From positions 24,714,501 through 24,778,500 of the forward strand of contig JAKSXM010000231.1 in NCBI GenBank assembly GCA_022575985.1: DNA of 64,000 bases, read 5' to 3'. Below are positions 43,661-54,949 of this stretch, one piece after another (the stretch's first letter is position 1; each line of letters starts with the position of its first letter). The DNA comes from Anagrus nilaparvatae (lineage: Eukaryota > Arthropoda > Insecta > Hymenoptera > Mymaridae). The position numbers were made by a program, and so were the translations under genes. The notes beneath the pieces are model-generated. The model made no database searches and was not told the DNA's origin. It worked only from the letters and a program-made list of their open reading frames with translations.

Positions 43661-45666
43661 TTAGTGAATATCGTTTTTCAATTTGTGTAAAAATTTTTGT
43701 TTGTCTTTAAAAGAAGCACATAGTCGAATAGAGTCGTATCTATATTTGTTGTAATCTTTTATTAGAATTAAATCGTTTATTGATTTAACTCTACTTAATC
43801 CTACGTAAGTGGTACCTAATTGCCTTTCACTGTCTCCAATATGGAGAAACATTTTATGAATAGTTTGGCCTTGGGATTTATGTATGGTTATTGAATATGA
43901 TAACATAAGTGGTATTTGTATTCGGCTGCATTGTATTTTATTATGTGTCCATGTACGGTTTAGAGGTATTATTGGAAATAGATTTTTATATAAATAGGGT
44001 CCTTTATAATTATCAAATTCTACCATGATAGCTTCTGGTAATTGCGGTGGTGAATTATTTTCAGCATAAATTATTTCTCTCACATGTCCTAAAGTACCAT
44101 TTATTAAACCTCCTTTAGTCCATAAGTTTGCCCGTAACATGACACGACAATTTTTAGATAAGTATAAAACATTTTGTAACCCTGATGCTTTTTCATCTGA
44201 ACAACGAATGGCTACATTAGGTGCATTTGTGGCTACAATTCGAGCTACTGCTTTCCTGTGTTTTTCAAATGTTTTTCGTTATGTGCATCTACTTGTATGC
44301 ATTTCGGGTATAAATGTATTGCATTTTCAAACATATCCAATTCGTTTTTAGGTATTATAGATTCTCGTCTATTATGCAGTGCTTCGTAATTTTCCTGCGA
44401 CAATTCTGCATTTGCTATTTCATCTAATAATTTTGAATATGGTGTTTGATTTCCTTCTTGTCGGTGTGCATTTTGTAAACAGAAATATATCTGAAATTGT
44501 TTAAAAACAAGTTCTCTTTGCGATTGCATTTTGTCAGTAAATTTATTTGAACTAAATATTGCCGTATCTCCTACCGGCGTTAATTGGTTATAATCTCCGA
44601 ATAAGTATATTATTATTCCACCAAAAGGTTCATTAATTTCGTTAGCAAAAATTTCTCTACACCGTGATTCTATTTGATATAAAGTACGTAAACCTATTAT
44701 TGACATTTCGTCAATAAACAGAAATTTCAAATTTTTTAATTCAGTTTGTAGTTTTTTGGCATTTTGATTTTCTAATGAACCAAATTGTTTATAATTTAAA
44801 GGTAATCGTAGTAATGAGTGATATGTTTTTCCATATACATTTACAGCAGCCATGCCAGTAGGTGCTCCGATTTTGACTGCATCTTCCCGGAAAGCAGATG
44901 TTATCATTTTTACCATTTCTTTTATTACTGTGCTTTTTCCTGATCCTGCTTTTCCTTGTATTATTACTCGGTTGATCATATTGGATGTTAATGTATTATT
45001 TTTAATCGCGTCTATTTGTAAACGGTTTAAAACTTCTTGTTGATCTTCTGTAAATTGTATATTTTTTTTCTCGTCATCTGAATTTTGTTTGTTTGAATTA
45101 TCTGATTTAAAATTTTTTTAAAAATTTTCAATATCATCTTTAGATGGTATATTTTTGTCTGTTATATTCCAATCGTAGTATATATCAATTTGTCTTTTTC
45201 CTAATTCAATTTTATCAATATTTTCACAGTATCCAGATAAATATTCAAATGGATTTCTAACCATGTCATCATTTAAGGATTCAGGAATTTCATCTGTTTC
45301 TTCATATTCATGTAAATTTATTTCATTTTCTTCACTAATGTTTAAAGAATTATATAGTTCCTTCCATGAATCATGATTTACATTATTAATTAGAATATCA
45401 TTCTTATTATTTCAAAATGATTTATTTAAAATACAATGTATCTTATAATCTTTTTCATCTTCTGTTTCATTGTCAACAAGGTTTATTTTCGGAAATATTC
45501 TTACAATGCATTCTTTTCGTCTTTTTATAAATTTATTGTTGTAAACTCTGTAGTGTTTACAAAAATTTATCAAATTTAAATCCTCAAGTTCAGGTAGTCT
45601 TATTTTATATGCCTCAATTAATGTTGAATCATTTGTTTCCATAATTTCTTTAGTTTCATTGCATAT
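43661..45666 (-). pseudogene. Helitron Pif1-type helicase exon
   Basis: The linker (45666-45000) is acidic with stops near 45412 and 45120. The helicase begins about 44990. Walker A is IIQGKAGSGKSTVIKEM and Walker B is LKFLFIDEMSIIG; GDYNQLTPVGD (motif III type) follows. A frameshift near 44255 is followed by VARIVATNAPN and, from 44140, VMLRANLWTKGGLINGT. The C-terminal motif is ITIHKSQGQTIHKM, then TYVGLSRVKSINDLILI. Complete in motif content from I to VI. The stop is at 43661. It would unwind DNA during rolling-circle transposition. Confidence 0.9.
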
Positions 45667-45748
45667 CTAAAATGAATAAAATTTTAAAATAATTTATTTT
45701 AACAATTAATATTTATACATTTTAAATAGATATATATTGAATTAATAC
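45667..45748 (-). other. Spliceosomal-type intron inside the Helitron
   Basis: 82 bases, donor ag|gtatta, acceptor tttattcattttag, AT-rich. Removing it joins DEEWKSVK to ICNETKEIMETNDS in a continuous frame. The upstream and downstream reading frames both fit Helitron protein. Confidence 0.65.
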
Positions 45749-46998
45749 CTTAACTGATTTCCATTCTTCATCTTGTATAACTAATGTAACATATGTTCGT
45801 GAACTGTGGTAAAGAGGCCAACTCCGAGTAAATGTATTACTTCTTGTGCACTGTAATCACGTTCATTTAAAGTAGAAATAAATATTTTTTGAATTGCTGT
45901 TTTTGCGTGTAAATTATCTGACATTGAATGGCAAATTTCGTTCAAACATTCCTGTAAATTTTTTGAAATTTTTTCACCCTTTGATGCGTAGTTGGCGATG
46001 TAATAATATACTGCTTGTTCAGAGACAATCGGTGAGAAATCTGTATTTGCTCGCCAAATCGATGTTATTGTTGGATTATACCGTTGTATTAATGGATCAT
46101 TTCGTTTTGGATGATATCTGAAATACCCATCTGAATTGTCTATGCAACTGTTTGTTTTTAGAGGTTGCGGAAAATTGAAACGACATGTAAGTTTATTTGA
46201 TATGTATTTGTAACGTAAGCAATGTTTGCCATGTATTATATGTCTTTGCAATCGATTTAATAAATGTATTAAATCGTTTGTCAATTGATCCTTTTTTATA
46301 TCTGAAAAATTCTCTTTAGATGGATGAGAAACGCCTATATCATGTCTTGGGTTAATAGCTAAACAAAAGTTATCAAAATATGTACAAAGTTTTTTTATTT
46401 CTTCTTCCGATAAATTATTGTAATCAAATGATGGTGCATCTGCTAACCATAATATGCCATGTATATGCGGGGATCCTCTAAATTGCCATTCCCATCTGTA
46501 CCAAAAATCAGTTACATTAAATATAGGTTTTATCACATGTTTCATAAATTTTTCCACTCGTATTTTAATAAAAGTAGCCGACTATCAATGGATTGTCTCT
46601 TATTAATTCTATTCTTCTTTTGTAATTTATACTGTTTGGATCTTCATTTGGACATAATATTTTATATAAATCATTCCATTGATGATCTGCTGCGCTGAGT
46701 GTAAAGAATATTGTCAGTTTTTTCAATTGTTTGACCATGGTTATTAGTTCGTCACATCGTTGATACCAATAACTGTTAGTTGACCTTACTTTAGATGAAT
46801 AAACCATTACATGTTTCCAGAAGTTTTTATCGTTTTTTAATTAATCTTTAAGCTGTTCTATAGTGCATTCTTGTAATTTTGCTTTGTTTACGTAAATTCC
46901 TGCTTTTTGTAACATTCCGTGTCGCATTACGGTATTCATAGCAAAAAATCTGAATCTTGAATCTTGTGCCAATCTTTTATCTTTATATTTCATAAGAT
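45749..46998 (-). pseudogene. Helitron Rep, HUH nuclease exon
   Basis: The N-terminal block is KYKDKRLAQDSRFRFFAMNT with a stop near 46838, then FFTLSAADHQWNDLYKIL. After a one-base frame change near 46562 comes the Rep core WYRWEWQFRGSPHIHGILWL, where HIH (46459-46467) is the metal-binding HUH motif. AVYYYIANYASKGEK (about 45985-46030) holds the two-tyrosine motif (Y..NY..K type). Another frameshift near 45825 leads into YHSSRTYVTLVIQDEEWK before the intron donor. Rep would nick and join single-stranded DNA in rolling-circle transposition. Key residues remain; the frame does not. Confidence 0.88.
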
Positions 46999-47373
46999 GG
47001 TAGCGATATTACTGGACACTAAAAAAATTGAACACATCACATTTGAACACCGAAATCAAAACACATAAAATTCAACACAGTAAATTTTTAACACCATTTA
47101 TTGCACACGATTTAAATTGAACACAAAATTTCTCAGCACATTTTATTTGACACAAATTCAACACAAAAAACAGAAATTTAATTAGTTTTTACGTAATTTG
47201 CATAAAATATTTAATTTTGTGTTGAATAAAACGTGTCAAAAAATTTGTGTTGGATTTGAATGGTGCGCAAAAAAATGTGTTAAAAAATAATGCGTGTTAA
47301 ATTTTGCGTGTTTTAATTTCGGTGTTCGAAAATTATGTGTTCAATTTTTTTTGTGTTGAACAAGATCGCTACC
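46999..47373. mobile_element. 375-bp MITE with 8-bp target duplication
   Basis: The ends are ggtagcgat and atcgctacc. The direct repeat cataagat lies at 46991-46998 and 47374-47381. The element interrupts the Helitron N-domain between two codons and its removal restores the frame. An 8-bp duplication fits hAT-type insertion, among others. The left half carries many ACAC words and the right half GTGT. Confidence 0.85.
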
Positions 47374-47381
47374 CATAAGAT

Positions 47382-47490
47382 GTTTGAAATATTCGTCTAA
47401 AGTCACTTTGATTTCTCTACACGGGTCCCCTGAATGAGGGCCAACCTGAGATGCGCTGCGGTGTCGAGATTTCAAAAAATTCTTTTAATA
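47382..47490 (-). pseudogene. Helitron N-terminal domain, upstream piece
   Basis: It reads QVGPHSGDPCREIKVTLDEY then FKHLM. Across the MITE the frame continues with KYKDKRLAQDSRFRFFAMNT at 46990. It ends at the foldback element near 47490. Confidence 0.7.
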
Positions 47491-50400
47491 TACACTTACC
47501 TGAACTAGAAAAAGTGAATTTTGAAATAATCGCCCGGGCGCTTTTTGAAAAAAGCTTAAAATTGAGCTTTTCTAAGCTGCCCATTCTTCTTTATTATCCA
47601 CCCCTTCTAGATATGCTCAAAAATGATGAGAAAAGTGTGACTTTAGTAAAATTTCCTCAGGAATTCGGTCCTGCCAGTAGTTTTCCAAAATTTTCCCTGG
47701 AAAACCCGGAAAATGGAAAAATTCACTTTTTATTTTTAAAGTGCTGTAAATAAAAAACCGAGTCATATTTTTTCTTCAAAATTTGGGAGGAGACTTGTTT
47801 ATAAATATATTTTTTTGTGCCGTTCCAAACTCAATGTTATCGACCATCTTTAACCTCCAAATAACGTAAATTACACAAATTTTGATTGATTTTTCTCATT
47901 CTTTTGCAGTTTTATTGGATTTGCAGGCATTTGGTGACCTTATATACCTAAAATAAGGTCGAATTCAGACTTCCAAGGAACTTTTAAAAAATCCCTAGAT
48001 ATATTAAAATTAATTTTATTTTTAAATATCCTGGTTTGCAAAATTTTAAAAATAACAATAATTTAAAATAATAAAAACATAAAAACAAAAAAAATAAAAA
48101 AACTAATTTAATTTTATGTTTAAATTTTATTTTATAATTCTATATTTAAAATATATTAATTATATAACATTTCCCTGGGGATCCGAATTCGAACTTATTT
48201 TGGGTATACAAAGTTATATATATAGAACAAAAATAAAAAAAAAAGAGTTAAAAAAGTGAAAAAATTGAGAAAAATAAAAAAAATTATATTATTGATATAT
48301 TTGAAATATTGCAAACCAGGGTATTTAAAAATAAAATTAATTTTAATATATCTAGGGCTTTTTAAAAGTTCCCTGGATGTCTGAATTCGACCATATTTTA
48401 GGTATATAAAGTCACCAAATGCCTGAAAATCCAATAAAACTGCAAAAGAATGAGAAAAATCGATCAAAATTCGTCTAATTTACGTTATTTGGAGGTTAAA
48501 GATGGCCGATAACATCGAGTGAGGAACGGCACCAAAAAATATATTTATAAACAAGTCTCCCAAATTTTGAAGAAAAAATATGATTCGGTTTTTTATTTAC
48601 AGCACTTTAAAAATAAAAAGTGAATTTTTCCATTTTCCGCGTTTTCCAGGGAAAATTTTGGAAAACTACTGGCAGGATCGAATTCCTGAGGAAATTTTAC
48701 TAAAGTCACTCTTTTCTCATCATTTATGAGCATATCTAGAAGGGGTGGGATAATAAAGAAGCATGGGCAGCTTAGAAAAGCTCAATTTTGAGCTTTTTTT
48801 AAAAAGCGCCCGGGCGATTATTTCAAAATTCACTTTTTTACTCCAGTAAAAATACGGGTTTGCCTACACTTACTGTTGCTAATATGAGATTTGCTCAAGT
48901 ATAGGTTTTTTGGGTCGCTGAACACGAAAATCGGGGTCATTTGGCAAAGAAAATTACGCATCACCCTTAAATTTGCAAAAACTACCCCCAAAAGGGGGTA
49001 TTTTTTATGTCATTACCTTATGAGTTAATAGATTTATCCAAGCTAATTAAGAATCTTGATGATTTTTTAAGGTAGCATTAATATTTCACCCCTAAATTAG
49101 CTAAAACTACCCCCGAAAAGGGGTGTTTTCGCCATTTTCGTACTTTTTGCTGCCAGATTTGGTTCATAAGGGTTTTTTGGGTCGCTGAAAACGATTTTTA
49201 TGTTTATTTTAATGTATAATTATTATATCATCCCTAAATTACCGAAAACAACCCCCAAAAGGGGTGTTTTCGCCATTTTCGCACTTTTTGCTGCCAGATT
49301 TGGTTCATAAGGGTTTTTTGGGTCGCTGAAAACGATTTACATGTTTATTTTAACGAATAATTATTATATCACCCCTAAATTACCGAAAACAAACCCCAAA
49401 AGGGGTGTTTTTGCTGTTTCTGCACTTTTTGCGTCAAGATTAGGTCCAAAGAGTTTTTGGGTCGCTGAAAATGATTTTCATGTTTATTTTAATGAATAAT
49501 TAATATATCACCCCTAAATTACCGAAAACTACCCCCAAAAGGGGTCTTTTTGCAGTTTCTTCACTTTTTACGTCAATATTAGGTCCAAAGGGTTTTTTGG
49601 GTCGCTGAAAACGAATTTCATGGATTTTTTGATGAAAAATTTATATTTTACCCTTTTTAGGGGTAGTTGTAGCTAAATTAAGTGTAAAATATGAATTTTT
49701 CATTAAAAAATCCCTGAAATTCGTTTTCAGCCACCCAAAAAACCCTTTGGACCTATTCTGAACGCAGTAAGTTTGAATATAGCAAATACGCCCCTTACAG
49801 GGGTAGTTTTAGCTAATATAAGGGTGAAATATTAATTTTTTACTAAAAAATCCATGAAAATCGTTTTTAGCGACCCAAAAAACCTTTTGGACCTCTTCTT
49901 GATGTAAGAAGTGCAGAAACAGCAAAAACACCCCTTTTGGGGGTTGTTTTCGGTAATTAAGTGGTTATATAATAATTATTCATTAAAATAAACATGAAAA
50001 TCGTTTTCAGCGACCCAAAAAACCTTTTTGGCCTCTTCTTGACGTAAAAAGTGCAGAAACAGCCAAAACACCCCTTTTGGGGGTTGTTTTCGGTAATTTA
50101 GGGGTGATATAATAATTATTCATAAAAATAAACATAAAAATCGTTTTCAGCGACCCAAATAACCCTTATGAACCAAATCTGGCAGCAAAAAGTGCGAAAA
50201 TGGCGAAAACACCCCTTTTGGGGGGTAGTTTTAGCTAATTTAGGGGTGAAATATTAATGTTACTTTAAAAAATCATCAAGATTCTTAATTAGCGACCCAA
50301 AAAACCCCTAGAAACCAATTCTTGGATAAATCTATTAAATCAAAAGGTAATGACATAAAAAATACCCCCTTTTGGGGGTATATTTTGCAAATTTAAGGGT

Positions 50401-50550
50401 GATGCGCAATTTTCTTTGCCAAATGACCCCGATTTTCGTGTTCAGCGACCCAAAAAACCTATACTAGAGCAAATCTCGTATTCGCAACCGTAAGTGCAAC
50501 CCCCCCCCCCCGTATTTTTACTGAAGTATTTTCTAGTTCAGGTAAGTGTA
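47491..50550. mobile_element. Outer foldback element with ~140-bp modules
   Basis: The ends tacacttacctgaactagaa and its complement (50531-50550) bound it. The arms run from about 48840 to 49665 and 49690 to 50525, made of ~140-bp modules each carrying ttttttgggtcgctgaaaac, an 'atcacccctaaatta' phrase and accccttttgggggt-type words. The left arm is interrupted by another foldback element at 47513-48834; without it the element is about 1.74 kb. No ORF. Confidence 0.85.
47513..48834. mobile_element. Inner foldback element nested in the left arm
   Basis: 1.32 kb with arms of about 550 bases (47513-48060 and 48290-48834) beginning agtgaattttgaaataatcg and continuing with gcccgggcgc. The right arm of the outer element reads straight across the insertion point (ctagaaaatacttcagtaaa at 50516-50535 in reverse), which proves the nesting. 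Target duplication is unclear because the site is A/T-only. Confidence 0.85.
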
Positions 50551-51020
50551 CCCTCTATCATGAAAATACCGAAATTTCGGGACTAAAATACCAAGGAGAC
50601 TGTTTCTTAAATTGTAATGTAGAAAGGAGCCTCATTGGTATTTTATAAATAAGAAATGAACTAAATCTGTATTTACAAAATACGAAACGTAGCCATTAGT
50701 CTTTTCAAATCTACCAACGAGCTATATTCCAACTTTCCGATAAAATGAGCTACTGTAAAGTATTTTATAAACAAGCTTTAAGCTCATTGCGATATTTAAA
50801 ATACGATATATACTCAGTTGCGCTTTTGAAACTACCACTGAGCTGAATATTATTTTTCCAATTTAAGAAAATAGTCATCAGTAGTTTATAAAATACTATT
50901 CGATGTTCCTAAACCGAATACAATTAATTTCCCGCATTCAGCGGTTTTCGGGTTGAATAAAAATCATTTTTCATTGAAAACTTTCATTTTTCCCGTTAAA
51001 AAGTAATTAATTTTTACAAG
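50551..51020. other. Noncoding stretch
   Basis: No coding signature; AT-rich with no repeat found apart from short phrases such as 'tattttataaa' at irregular spacing. Confidence 0.35.
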
Positions 51021-51530
51021 ATGGCGGGTCAAAAAACAGCAAAATAAAATTATTCAAAATTACTGGAGAAGTTTCAATGTTAAAAAAAATAAAATTTTGG
51101 TGGAAAATATTCATACCTTCACCTCAAGATATTTTCCGATTTTCCAAAATGGCGACTAAAAAATATAACATATTTAACTTTATATAAACAGTAGGGGGTT
51201 ATTCGATGTTGAAATATACGAATTTTAGATAGAAAATAATCAATTTTTCAGCATAAATATTTTCCGATTTTCCAAGATGGCAGGCTAAAAAAGTAATAGA
51301 ATAAACTTTTTACTCTACAGGGGGGTTTTCAGGGTTAAATAATACGAATATCTAGGTGAAAAAAAAATAAATCTTTTATCCTAAAATATTTTCAGAATTT
51401 CCAAGATGTCGGATTAAAAAACATAACAAAATTAAATTTCACCACTACTGCATGGTTTTTGATGGCAAGAAAATTGAATATTAGGTAGAAAATATTCAAT
51501 TTTTTAGGTTAAGTTTTACACCAACATAAC
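51021..51530 (+). repeat. Four tandem units of ~128 bp
   Basis: The marker phrase aagatggc(g/a)gg..aaaaaa occurs at about 51018, 51146, 51274 and 51403, each preceded by 'atattttc.gattttcca'. The units are diverged. Confidence 0.75.
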
Positions 51531-51574
51531 AATAGGATTATTATTATACTCACAAAAAAACCGACATAACAAGC

Positions 51575-52612
51575 CTTAAACCTAACGTAACCTAAGGAAA
51601 TGATCTCTTATAGAAAATAGACACCACAAGACTTAAACCTAAAATAAGTTAAGGAAGTTTTCTCTTGTAAAAAAATGACACGTCAAGCATTAAACTAACG
51701 TAACCTATGGAAGTGGTATATAATAAGAAAAACAACACGTCAACGACGTTAAGCCTTATACTAGCGTGACCTAAAAAAAATAGGCAATAATAAAATAACG
51801 ACACGTCGAGCCTTACAGTAGCGTAACCTAAGGAAGTAGGCTATAATAAAAAATGAGACGTCAAGCCTTACAGTAGCGTAACCTAAGTCAGTAGGCTATA
51901 ATAAAATAACGACACGTCAAGCCTTACACTAACATAACCTAAGGAAGTAGGCTATAATAATATAACGATACGTCAAGCCTTACACTAACATAACCTAAGA
52001 AGGTAGGCCATAATAAAATAACAACACGTCAAGCCTTACACTAGCATAACCTAAGGTAGTAGGCCATAATAAAATAACAACACGTCAAGCCTTACACTAG
52101 CGTAACCTAAGGAAGTAGGCTATAATAAAAAATGACACGTCAAGCCTTACACTAGCATAACCTAAGGAAGTAGGCTATAATAAAATAACGACACGTCAAG
52201 CCTTACACTAGCGTAACCTAAGGAAGTAGGCTATAATAAAAAATGAGACGTCAAGCCTTACACTAGCATAACCTAAGGAAGTAGGCTATAATAAAATAAC
52301 GACACGTTAAGCCTTACACTAACATAACCTAAGAAAGTAGGTCATAATAAAATAACAACATGTCAACCCTTACAGTAGCGTAACCTAAGTCAGTAGGCTA
52401 TAATAAAATAACGACACGTCAAGCCTTACACTAACATAACCTAAGAAAGTAGGCCATAATAAAATAACAACACGTCAAGCCTTACACTAGCATAACCTAA
52501 GGAAGTAGGCCATAATAAAATAACAACTCGTCAAGCCTTACACTAGCGTAACCTAAGGAAGTAGGCTATAATAAAAAATGACACGTCAAGCCTTACACTA
52601 GCATAACCTAAG
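51575..52612 (+). repeat. 56-bp minisatellite, left block
   Basis: The unit is cgtcaagccttacactagcg then taacctaaggaagtaggcta and a taataaaata spacer; copies start for example at 51915, 51971 and 52027 (period 56). Some units are 54 with 'aaaaatgacacg'. The array begins diverged and becomes regular after 51780. It is cut at 52612 by an LTR element and resumes at 54553. Confidence 0.95.
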
Positions 52613-52783
52613 TGTTATAGATGGATGATGTAAAAAAATGATTTTAAGTTACAAATGTTTAAGTTACAGTATTGAAATAGATATTTGACTTTAAGTAGTA
52701 ACATTATAAATAAAAAATAAAACCAAAATGGAAAAATAAAAAAAAAGTTACTATAAGATTATTAAAGTGAGCAAATGTATTGA

Positions 52784-52981
52784 TTAAATTTCAAGTTTGA
52801 AATAAATGTCAACATTGGGGTGCAGCATGATCCGTAGGTCCACTAATGAAGACTTCACTGTGTTGAGCAATTTTGAAAGAACAGCAAAATTATGGAAGTT
52901 CATCGAGGCTACAGACTCCATGTCAGCCAGCGCAGTAGATCCACTCAATTTCAGCAAGATGTTGAACCTATGTAACATCAA
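52784..52981 (-). CDS. Unidentified 65-codon ORF in the LTR element
   Basis: The ORF gives STALADMESVASMNFHNFAV and SLVDLRIMLHPNVDIYF, ordinary-looking protein preceded by 'tgttacatag', a possible acceptor. The opposite strand is open too (52806-53006), so coding strand is uncertain. No family recognised; it might be a captured host exon. Confidence 0.2.
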   Translation of the reverse strand: MMLHRFNILLKLSGSTALADMESVASMNFHNFAVLSKLLNTVKSSLVDLRIMLHPNVDIYFKLEI

Positions 52982-53006
52982 AGATATTAGTATAAGCTCA
53001 AAATAA

Positions 53007-54327
53007 TGTTTAAGATATTAGTATTCATTAAGAAAAAATTATATTTTATTTTTATAAAATAGCAATAATGAAAATATGAAAATTTTACACAGAATAGCAA
53101 TAATAAAATTTTAAGGTTAAGCAGTATTAATTTTAAAAATCAACATGATCCAATTTAATTATCAATTTTTAAATAGTAAGCAGTAATTAGAAATTAACAA
53201 AGTTAATGATTAAATTTTAACATTAATGATAAAAATATAAAAATAAAAATTTATTTATTTTTTTTTTAATTTTGCTTTTCAAACATTTAGACAATCACAC
53301 ATATTGCTCCACTTTCTCCTAAATGTAATTAATAATTTTTAATTAATTTGAATTTAATTTAACAAATCTAAATACAAATAATAATAGTAATACAAATAGT
53401 AAATATATATTTTTTTGCAGTTACTTTTAAATAAATGATACATTTAAGAGTATTTGTTAATATTTTAATGCAAATTTTAATAATAAAAAAGATAACTTAT
53501 CTTTTTTTTGTAATAAAGCTGGTGGAAATTTGTTGATATTTACGTCGTCTTATTTTTCTTCAGCTTTTTGTTTGCGTTGATTATGTATGCGCGTTGGCAC
53601 TCAGTTGATGCCCACACTTCTAGTTTCTGCTATCCGCAATTTTTATGCGCACCAAGTTCGCGCTGTGTAATGGATGCTTTTATTTTGTCACCTGTTGAAA
53701 ATTGAGAAGGACTGCGCGCGCTGAACTGGCCCAAGACGACGATGAAGATGCTTAATTTTAGGGGGGCGGTATAAAAACGCGCCAATTTCCACGTTCTTCT
53801 TGAATAATGACGTCACTTTAATAATTTCGATATTTTAACGGTTGACCGTCATGATGAATATTTAAGTTTTTTAATTTTTTTTGCACTTTTTTTTTTTTAA
53901 ATCAATGGTTTTATAAATTTTTGAAAAGTTTTTGCACATTTAAAAAATCCATGTTTTTTATAATTAACTTAAATGTTAATTTCTTGCAAAAAAAATGAGC
54001 ACGTTTCACAGTTCTTATATTATAACTTGATTTAGCACAAAACAAAAAACTATATATTATTTATAATTTTAAAAAATATGAAAAATTATATGCTTCGCCT
54101 TTAAGCAAAAAAAAATGAAATTTGTACACACGTGCTCTTTTTTTTTTTTTTAAACACAACACCTTTTAAAGCTTTTAATGTAATAACACTTCAGATTTTT
54201 TGTATCGCAAATCACCATCTTGAATTTTTTTTTTTTTTTTAAAGCACATGTTTGTCACGATGTACTATCACTTAAAATAAAAAGAAATTAATTTTTTCAT
54301 TGCGTAGATTCGTTCTGGGATGCCAAA
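53007..54327. other. Noncoding interior of the LTR element
   Basis: AT-rich, with a GC-richer block at 53570-53830 (cgcgcgctgaactggcccaa; ttgaataatgacgtcacttt). That block has a loosely similar counterpart at 58260-58420 with gatgacgtcatgg. Confidence 0.4.
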
Positions 54328-54552
54328 TGTTATAGATGGATGTGCTTTTAGGATATTGGATATGGTGTTGGTTCAATTAAAAAGAGCTGAACACAAGCTA
54401 TATTGTATAACAATTATATAACACTTTATTAGCTGTTAATAGCTTGCATTACCGGCGAGCACTGAGGCTCGGTAGAAGTGTATACATAAAAAAGGAGGGG
54501 AGCTCACCAACATACACACATTATTTACATATATACATATATTTACACAACA
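54328..54552 (-). repeat. LTR of the 52.6-54.55-kb element
   Basis: Minus-strand LTR with TG...CA ends. On the plus strand a GC-richer block (cattaccggcgagcactgag) is near 54450. The adjacent TTTGGCATCCCAGAACGAA (54327-54309, minus strand) is a plausible tRNA primer site. Confidence 0.65.
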
Positions 54553-54890
54553 CTAAGGAAGTAGGCTATAATAAAATAACGACACGTCAAGCCTTACACT
54601 AACATAACCTAAGAAAGTAGGCCATAATAAAATAACAACACGTCAAGCCTTACACTAGCGTAGCCTAAGAAAGTAGGCCATAATAAAATAACAACACGTC
54701 AAGCCTTACACTAGCGTAACCTAAGGAAGTAGGCTATAATAAAATAACGACACGGCAAGCCTTACAGTAGCGTAACCTAAGTCAGTAGGCTATGATAAAA
54801 AAATGACACGTCAAGCATTACTCTAGCGCAATTTAAGGAAGTAGACTATAATAAAAAGGAGACAAGACAAGCCTTACACTAACACAGCGT
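54553..54890 (+). repeat. 56-bp minisatellite, right block
   Basis: Same units as 51575-52612, in phase with them once the LTR element and one target copy are removed. The last units (54790-54890) are diverged. Confidence 0.95.
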
Positions 54891-54949
54891 AAAATTTTGG
54901 GACAAAAATTTTCACATAATTAGGTATCAGTTTTTTTTTTGGTGACAAA

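Larger units (their letters stand above)
43661..47490 (-). mobile_element. Helitron (Rep-helicase) remnant
   Basis: On the minus strand: Helitron N-terminal domain, HUH/Y2 Rep, an intron and a Pif1-type helicase. It has few lesions: a stop near 46838, frameshifts near 46562, 45825 and 44255, and further stops in the linker. It is interrupted by a MITE at 46999-47373. The 5' part beyond 47490 is replaced by a foldback element. The 5' TC end is not seen. Confidence 0.9.
52613..54552 (-). mobile_element. Short LTR-element insertion with 5-bp duplication
   Basis: The direct repeat ctaag flanks it (52608-52612 and 54553-54557). A 225-bp LTR is at 54328-54552 (minus: TGTTGTGT...TATAACA) and a primer-like site lies inside it. 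The other end preserves only the terminal 15 bases of an LTR (tgttatagatggatg). No gag or pol was found, so it is a non-autonomous or internally deleted copy. It inserted into the 56-bp array. Confidence 0.7.

Noticed and set aside
44852..45043. Plus-strand frames opposite the helicase
   Set aside because: Antisense of the Walker A region; the minus-strand motifs explain the sequence.
47451..47753. A 100-codon plus-strand frame starting in the Helitron segment
   Set aside because: It crosses the Helitron-foldback boundary and runs antisense to the Helitron protein, so it is a chance fusion.
47491..50550. A Polinton/Maverick or viral insertion to explain the long inverted arms
   Set aside because: No DNA polymerase, integrase or capsid coding sequence lies between or beside the arms; modular foldback elements explain it.
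51575..52612. Regular short repeats resembling a CRISPR array
   Set aside because: Units are 56 bp in direct contact with no unique spacers, have minisatellite-type variation, and sit in eukaryotic TE-rich DNA.
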